DNA from: Halalkalibacter nanhaiisediminis
GTDB taxonomy: Bacteria; Bacillota; Bacilli; Bacillales; Bacillaceae_D
Assembly (NCBI RefSeq): GCF_007830185.1
Contig: NZ_VLKZ01000005.1
Coordinates: 258,716 to 322,715, forward strand
Reading direction: 5' to 3'
DNA: 64,000 nt
Part shown: positions 59,681-64,000 of the stretch, piece after piece
How the letters are laid out: each line of letters begins with the position of its first letter
Numbering within the stretch: position 1 is the stretch's first letter
Notes under the pieces: generated by a model
The model's database searches: none
What the model was told of the DNA's origin: nothing
The model's input: only the letters and a program-made list of their open reading frames with translations
Made by a program: the position numbers and the translations under genes

Positions 59681-61030
59681 ATGCCTACTGTTGCCTTTCA
59701 TACATTAGGTTGTAAAGTAAATCATTATGAAACAGAAGCGATTTGGCAGCTGTTTCAAAAAGAGGGCTATGAGAAAGTTGATTATGAATCAACTTCAGAT
59801 GTCTATGTCATTAATACGTGCACGGTTACGAACACAGGCGATAAAAAAAGTCGCCAAGTCATCCGTCGTGCGATTCGTAAAAATCCAGATGCCGTGATTT
59901 GTGTCACTGGGTGTTACGCACAAACGTCACCTGCTGAAGTGATGGCGATTCCTGGTGTGGATATTGTTGTTGGAACACAGGACCGTGTGAAAATGCTTGA
60001 ATATATCGAGCAGTTCAAGCATGATCGTGAGCCGATTAATGGTGTGGGAAACATTATGAAATCTCGTGTTTACGAAGAGCTTGATGTTCCTGCCTTCACA
60101 GATCGCACACGCGCTTCTTTAAAAATTCAAGAGGGCTGTAACAATTTCTGTACTTTCTGTATTATTCCGTGGGCAAGAGGTTTAATGCGTTCTCGTGATC
60201 CACAAGAAGTCATTAAGCAAGCTCATCAACTCGTGGAAGCGGGCTATAAGGAAATTGTCCTCACAGGCATTCACACAGGTGGCTATGGCGAAGATTTGAA
60301 GGATTACAGCCTAGCGCGTCTTCTTGAAGATTTAGAGCATGTTGAAGGACTAAAACGAATTCGTATTTCTTCTATTGAAGCAAGCCAATTAACAGATGAT
60401 GTAATTGATGTGATTGATCGTTCTGAGAAGGTTGTTCGTCATTTGCACATTCCACTGCAATCAGGATCAAATTCAGTGTTAAAACGTATGCGTCGTAAAT
60501 ATACAATGGAATTTTTCGGCGAGCGTCTTGATAAATTGAAAATGGCTCTTCCTGGTCTAGCTGTGACATCAGATGTTATTGTTGGTTTTCCTGGTGAAAC
60601 AGAAGATGAATTCAAAGAAACATATGATTTTATTGCAAAGCATCAATTTAGCGAATTACATGTATTCCCTTACTCTAAGCGTACTGGGACACCGGCAGCT
60701 CGTATGGAAAATCAAGTAGATGAAGAAGTGAAAAATGAGCGTGTTCATCGTTTAATTGAACTTTCTAATCAGCTTGCAAAGGAATACGCAGCTCGCTTTG
60801 AAGGTGATGTGCTTGAGATGATTCCAGAAGAACAAGATAAGGAAAATCCAAACAGCGGATTATTCATTGGTTATACAGACAATTATTTAAAAGTTAAAGT
60901 TCCGGCAACGGAAGACATGATTGGAAAGATTGTGAAGGTGAAAATCACAAAAGCTGGCTACCCGTACAATGAAGGTGAATTTGTACGTGTCGTTGAAGAT
61001 GTTGAAGTGAAGCAAGTTGTGAATGGATAG
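59681..61030 (+). CDS. mtaB: tRNA t6A37 methylthiotransferase MtaB
   Basis: 449 residues: UPF0004 domain with TLGCKVN and VINTCTVTN, radical-SAM cluster CNNFCTFCIIPWARG and a TRAM domain at the end. It makes ms2t6A in tRNA. Last gene of the heat-shock/translation run (yqeV in B. subtilis). Confidence 0.95.
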   Translation: MPTVAFHTLGCKVNHYETEAIWQLFQKEGYEKVDYESTSDVYVINTCTVTNTGDKKSRQVIRRAIRKNPDAVICVTGCYAQTSPAEVMAIPGVDIVVGTQDRVKMLEYIEQFKHDREPINGVGNIMKSRVYEELDVPAFTDRTRASLKIQEGCNNFCTFCIIPWARGLMRSRDPQEVIKQAHQLVEAGYKEIVLTGIHTGGYGEDLKDYSLARLLEDLEHVEGLKRIRISSIEASQLTDDVIDVIDRSEKVVRHLHIPLQSGSNSVLKRMRRKYTMEFFGERLDKLKMALPGLAVTSDVIVGFPGETEDEFKETYDFIAKHQFSELHVFPYSKRTGTPAARMENQVDEEVKNERVHRLIELSNQLAKEYAARFEGDVLEMIPEEQDKENPNSGLFIGYTDNYLKVKVPATEDMIGKIVKVKITKAGYPYNEGEFVRVVEDVEVKQVVNG

Positions 61031-61149
61031 TTTTAAAGAAGCTATGGGCCGTGTGCTCATGGCTTTTCTTATTTTTACGAACACATTCATGTTTAGGAAA
61101 AACAGCAAAGGGTATTCTATTCGTATACTTAAACAGGAGTGTGATATGT

Positions 61150-61665
61150 GTGAGTAAAAAAATTGCTGTTGTCGTAACGGATCTATTTGAGGATGTAGAG
61201 TATACTGATCCTGTCAAAGCTTTTAAAGAAGCTGGACATGAAATCGTAACGATCGAAAAAGAAAGTGGAAATACAGTAACAGGGAAAACCAACGAAGAGA
61301 AAATTACGATTGATAAAGGAATTGATGAGGTATCCGTTAACGACTTTGATGCACTATTTATTCCAGGAGGATTCTCGCCAGATATTTTACGTGGGGACGA
61401 TCGATTTGTCGCGTTTGCAAAAGAATTTGCAGAAAGTAAAAAGCCGATCATGGCAATATGCCATGGGCCGCAGTTACTAATTACGGCAGAGGTTCTAAAA
61501 GGCAGAGATGTAACTGGTTATAAATCAATTCATGTAGATATTAAAAATGCTGGAGCGAATTTACATGATAAAGAAGTGGTTGTCTGCGGTGGCAATCTTG
61601 TTACGAGCCGTGAACCTAAGGACATTCCAGCATTTAACCGTGAGTCGTTAAATGTGTTGAAATAA
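61150..61665 (+). CDS. yfkM: DJ-1/PfpI family stress protein
   Basis: 171 residues from a GTG at 61,150 behind AGGAG. The nucleophile elbow is AICHGPQL, with the family start KIAVVVTDLFEDVEYTDP. Closest by length and sequence to B. subtilis YfkM (GSP18), thought to deglycate or repair proteins. Own terminator. Confidence 0.88.
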   Translation: MSKKIAVVVTDLFEDVEYTDPVKAFKEAGHEIVTIEKESGNTVTGKTNEEKITIDKGIDEVSVNDFDALFIPGGFSPDILRGDDRFVAFAKEFAESKKPIMAICHGPQLLITAEVLKGRDVTGYKSIHVDIKNAGANLHDKEVVVCGGNLVTSREPKDIPAFNRESLNVLK

Positions 61666-61679
61666 ATAAAGGCAAAGCT

Positions 61680-61707
61680 CGAGCACTTATCTGATGATAA
61701 GTGCTCG
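61680..61707 (+). terminator. hairpin after yfkM
   Basis: Perfect 12-bp stem CGAGCACTTATC with GATAAGTGCTCG and a 4-base loop; weak T tract. Confidence 0.75.
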
Positions 61708-61852
61708 ATTTATGTTGAAATAAAGTAATAATTTATTGTAGTCATCTCATACTAACAATGAAAAGAGATTACGCTCGTTTCTTTTGACGTTTTATGCTAG
61801 GATAGTTAGAGGTACGGACAACTTATTTTGTTTTAGAGAGAGGATGTTGACG

Positions 61853-62527
61853 ATGAGTCAATCAATTGCTAACCTTATTGATCATACTGCACTTAAGCCC
61901 GAAACAACAAAAGAACAAATCCTTAAGCTTTGTGCAGAAGCAAAAGAATATAAATTCGCATCAGTGTGTGTCAATCCAACATGGGTTAAGCTTGCTGCAG
62001 AGCAATTAAAAGATGCAGAGGGAGTGAAGGTTTGTACGGTTATCGGTTTCCCACTTGGTGCCAATACTCCAGAAGTAAAACGATTTGAAGCAACAAATGC
62101 GATTGAAAATGGTGCAACTGAAGTCGATATGGTGCTAAATATTGCTGCTCTTAAGGACAAGGATGACGAGCTAGTAGAACGAGATATTCGTGCTGTTGTT
62201 GAAGCAGCAAAAGGAAAGGCGCTAACAAAGGTCATTATTGAAGCATGTCTTTTAACAGAAGAAGAAAAAGTTCGCGCTTGTGAATTAGCAGTTAAGGCAG
62301 GAGCGGATTATGTAAAAACATCTACTGGCTTCTCAACTGGTGGAGCAACTGTTGAAGATATTAGATTAATGCGCAAAACAGTAGGACCGGACATCGGAGT
62401 GAAAGCATCAGGTGGTGTTCGAGATCTTGAAGGTGCACGTGCGATGGTTGAGGCTGGTGCAACTCGAATTGGTGCAAGTGCAGGTGTTTCTATTGTGAAT
62501 GGTGAACAAGCAAATACAGATTATTAA
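61853..62527 (+). CDS. deoC: deoxyribose-phosphate aldolase
   Basis: 224 residues from ATG 61853 behind GAGAGG. Catalytic lysines in VIIEACLL (preceded by K) and [10 protein letters not shown]. It splits deoxyribose 5-phosphate into acetaldehyde and glyceraldehyde 3-phosphate. Stands alone, not in a dra-nupC-pdp operon. Confidence 0.96.
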   Translation: MSQSIANLIDHTALKPETTKEQILKLCAEAKEYKFASVCVNPTWVKLAAEQLKDAEGVKVCTVIGFPLGANTPEVKRFEATNAIENGATEVDMVLNIAALKDKDDELVERDIRAVVEAAKGKALTKVIIEACLLTEEEKVRACELAVKAGADYVKTSTGFSTGGATVEDIRLMRKTVGPDIGVKASGGVRDLEGARAMVEAGATRIGASAGVSIVNGEQANTDY

Positions 62528-62532
62528 TACGT

Positions 62533-62558
62533 GAGGGAGTGGATAACACTCTCTTTTC
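62533..62558 (+). terminator. terminator of deoC
   Basis: GAGGGAGTG pairs with CACTCTCTT through G-U pairs, then T's. The next 250 bases to 62,818 show no gene. Confidence 0.65.
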
Positions 62559-62818
62559 TTATGGATTGAGGATAACATGCACTATATTTGATAAAAGTGG
62601 GATAAGGTATTAAACTATATAATAGGGTGTTGGGTATAATGAGTTTTATGTGTAAGCAATACTGGTTCACTAATATCTTCTCTATTATGGGTTGTGTTTT
62701 CAAACAACTATCAAGTAAAATGATTAAAACGAACTAATTCGGCTACTTTACTAGACATTAGTGATTCACCGATGAGTGGATAGTAAAATAAATCAATAAT
62801 TTGGAGGAGGAAACAACG

Positions 62819-63079
62819 TTGGAATATACACAAGATATGAAAAATCGCTTGAAAAGAATTGAAGGACAAGTGAGAGGCGTACTTCGTCTAATGGAAGAAG
62901 AACAAGACTGTAAATCTGTTATTACCCAAATGTCAGCAGCGAAGTCAGCAATGGACCGTGCTATGGCATTTATTATTGCAAAGAATATGCAACAATGTCT
63001 GATTGAGCAAATGGAAAAAGGGGAAGGCACAGAGGATATTGTGGAACAAGCGATTCAGCTACTCGTTAAAAGTAGGTAA
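62819..63079 (+). CDS. CsoR/CstR-family repressor, probable persulfide sensor
   Basis: 86 residues from a TTG at 62,819 behind GGAGGAGG. The all-helical DUF156 fold is clear (MKNRLKRIEGQVRGVLRLME). Cys in QDCKSV and Cys in MQQCLIEQ are at the sensor positions, but the copper ligand His is replaced by Asn (KNMQQC), as in CstR and unlike CsoR. A rhodanese remnant follows at 63,300, fitting a sulfide-detoxification theme. Metal sensing (RcnR-like) is less likely. Confidence 0.8.
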   Translation: MEYTQDMKNRLKRIEGQVRGVLRLMEEEQDCKSVITQMSAAKSAMDRAMAFIIAKNMQQCLIEQMEKGEGTEDIVEQAIQLLVKSR

Positions 63080-63276
63080 TGAATAGATAGAGAAGGGTGA
63101 CTTGTGTGAGTTACCTTTCTTTTTTATTTTTTTTATACCCATATTAGTATTAGTTGGTAGATTTAAAGTTGCTGAGAATGGAGATTAATATTTTGTTTAC
63201 GATGAGATGAAGCGCATCAAATGAACCGAAAAGATTTTAAATTTTTGTAACTATCATTAGATGAAGAGTAGTATTT

Positions 63277-63587
63277 TTGTTTTTGCGTTCGGTAGGTGAC
63301 AGTAGCGAAATAACAACGGTCGAATTGGCGGAGAAGATGACAGCTGACACAGATGCTGTTTACATCGATGTTCGTGAAGTCGGTGAATTTGCAGATTCAT
63401 CCATTGCTGGAATGGTCAACATGCCACTAAGCAAATTAGCAACAATTTACATTGATCTTCCTCGTGAGCATGAAATTGTAGTGATTTGCCGAAAGTGGTA
63501 GCCGTACTTACTGATAATGGTTATACAAATGTCACAAATGTTAGTGGGGGCTTGCTTGAGTGGGATGGTCCTGTTGTCAGTCACTAA
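63277..63587 (+). pseudogene. broken rhodanese-domain gene
   Basis: SEITTVELAEKM, AVYIDVREVGEFADSSI and EIVVICR lead to the catalytic Cys, then a stop at 63,500. The rest (AVLTDNGYTNVTNVSGGLLEW) continues in another frame to 63,587. The active-site loop after the Cys is deleted, so sulfurtransferase activity is lost. The start codon is also unclear. Confidence 0.85.
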
Positions 63588-63840
63588 AATAATGTTTGAG
63601 AGTATGAGACTGACGATTTGGTGCAGTTTTAGTCATATGAGACTTGAGGTTTGCAGAGATATAGAGAAGTAAAACGCGTGATAAATTTTATATTTGATTA
63701 TGTATATACTATTGTTATTTTACTTTGGTTATGGTATTCTATTATTCTTCGCTTTTGATATGTAGCGAAGAATCAGAACTCCATGCAATATACTTTTAAA
63801 ACAGTTATAATTATATTTAAATACTAATTTTATTCTTTCT
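63588..63840. other. AT-rich gap before the rRNA promoter
   Basis: No coding frame or clear hairpin seen; likely upstream sequence of the rRNA promoter. Confidence 0.4.
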
Positions 63841-63847
63841 AAAAGTG

Positions 63848-63876
63848 TTGCATTGATAAGATCTTTATGTTAAGAT
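63848..63876 (+). promoter_or_regulatory. probable rRNA operon promoter
   Basis: TTGCAT, 17 bases, TAAGAT, upstream of the rRNA leader. Other promoters may lie further up. Confidence 0.65.
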
Positions 63877-63900
63877 AGTTTTAGTCGCTGGTGAGCGACG

Positions 63901-64000
63901 CTGAGTTCTTTGAAAACTGAACAAAAGCCAAGCGAAATAGAGATACATGATATCTCGTCAATTATTAAGAAGTATCGTTAGCGATACATTTTGAGCTAAT
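63901..64000 (+). ncRNA. 16S rRNA leader with antitermination boxA-like site
   Basis: GTTCTTTGAAAACTGAACAAAA at 63,904-63,925 is the typical Bacillus rRNA leader with a boxA-like element. An rRNA operon on the plus strand should begin within the next hundred or so bases; 16S itself is not in the window. Confidence 0.8.

Noticed and set aside
63941..64000. start of the 16S rRNA gene
   Set aside because: The characteristic GAGTTTGATCCTGGCTCAG start is not reached before the window ends.

Overview
The window comes from a low-GC, endospore-forming member of the Bacillaceae. It carries sigK, sda, gpr, spoIIP, yqxA, the comE cluster, a CIRCE-controlled hrcA-grpE-dnaK-dnaJ operon and a seven-gene Mrp antiporter operon, in a gene order very like Bacillus subtilis. 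The Mrp operon would suit an alkaliphilic or halotolerant species but does not prove it. The species itself cannot be read from the sequence.

Region 1 to about 13,380 is accessory DNA. It ends exactly inside sigK: a large serine recombinase (SpoIVCA-like) has its stop codon inside the sequence that restarts the sigma-K coding frame (K-K-F-E-N at 13,372). The window therefore starts inside a skin-type intervening element whose far end, with the 5' half of sigK, should lie to the left. Its cargo is a decayed gene next to three 21-base repeats, a lone CheY-like receiver, a kinase-like protein, a DNA cytosine methyltransferase, a remarkable sensor with two GHKL ATPase domains, a receiver protein with a C-terminal HEPN-like RxxxxH motif, small zinc-ribbon proteins, restriction enzyme remnants, tandem small paralogues, a membrane GAF-like protein and a toxin-antitoxin-like pair. 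The methyltransferase, dual-ATPase sensor and receiver-HEPN genes overlap as one operon and are the best candidate for a little-described defence system.

Region 13.4 to 32.5 kb holds the sigK 3' part, a decayed glutamine amidotransferase, two small membrane proteins, a thioredoxin-reductase-like protein, an SDR, CstA with a possible cre site, HU, pssA and psd (divergent), a CdaR-type regulator with glcD-glcF, a small export protein and the Mrp operon (mrpA to mrpG, minus strand).

Region 32.5 to 63.1 kb is the conserved chromosomal block sda, yqeG, yqeH, aroE, yhbY, nadD, yqeK, rsfS, a cvfB-like gene, yqeM, comER, comEA, comEB, comEC, yqzM, holA, rpsT, gpr, spoIIP, yqxA, lepA, hemW, hrcA, grpE, dnaK, dnaJ, prmA, rsmE, mtaB, yfkM, deoC. 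DnaA boxes lie beside sda. An internally deleted metY-like pseudogene sits inside the comE cluster. The end holds a CsoR/CstR-type repressor, a broken rhodanese gene and the promoter and antitermination leader of an rRNA operon whose 16S gene starts just past the edge.
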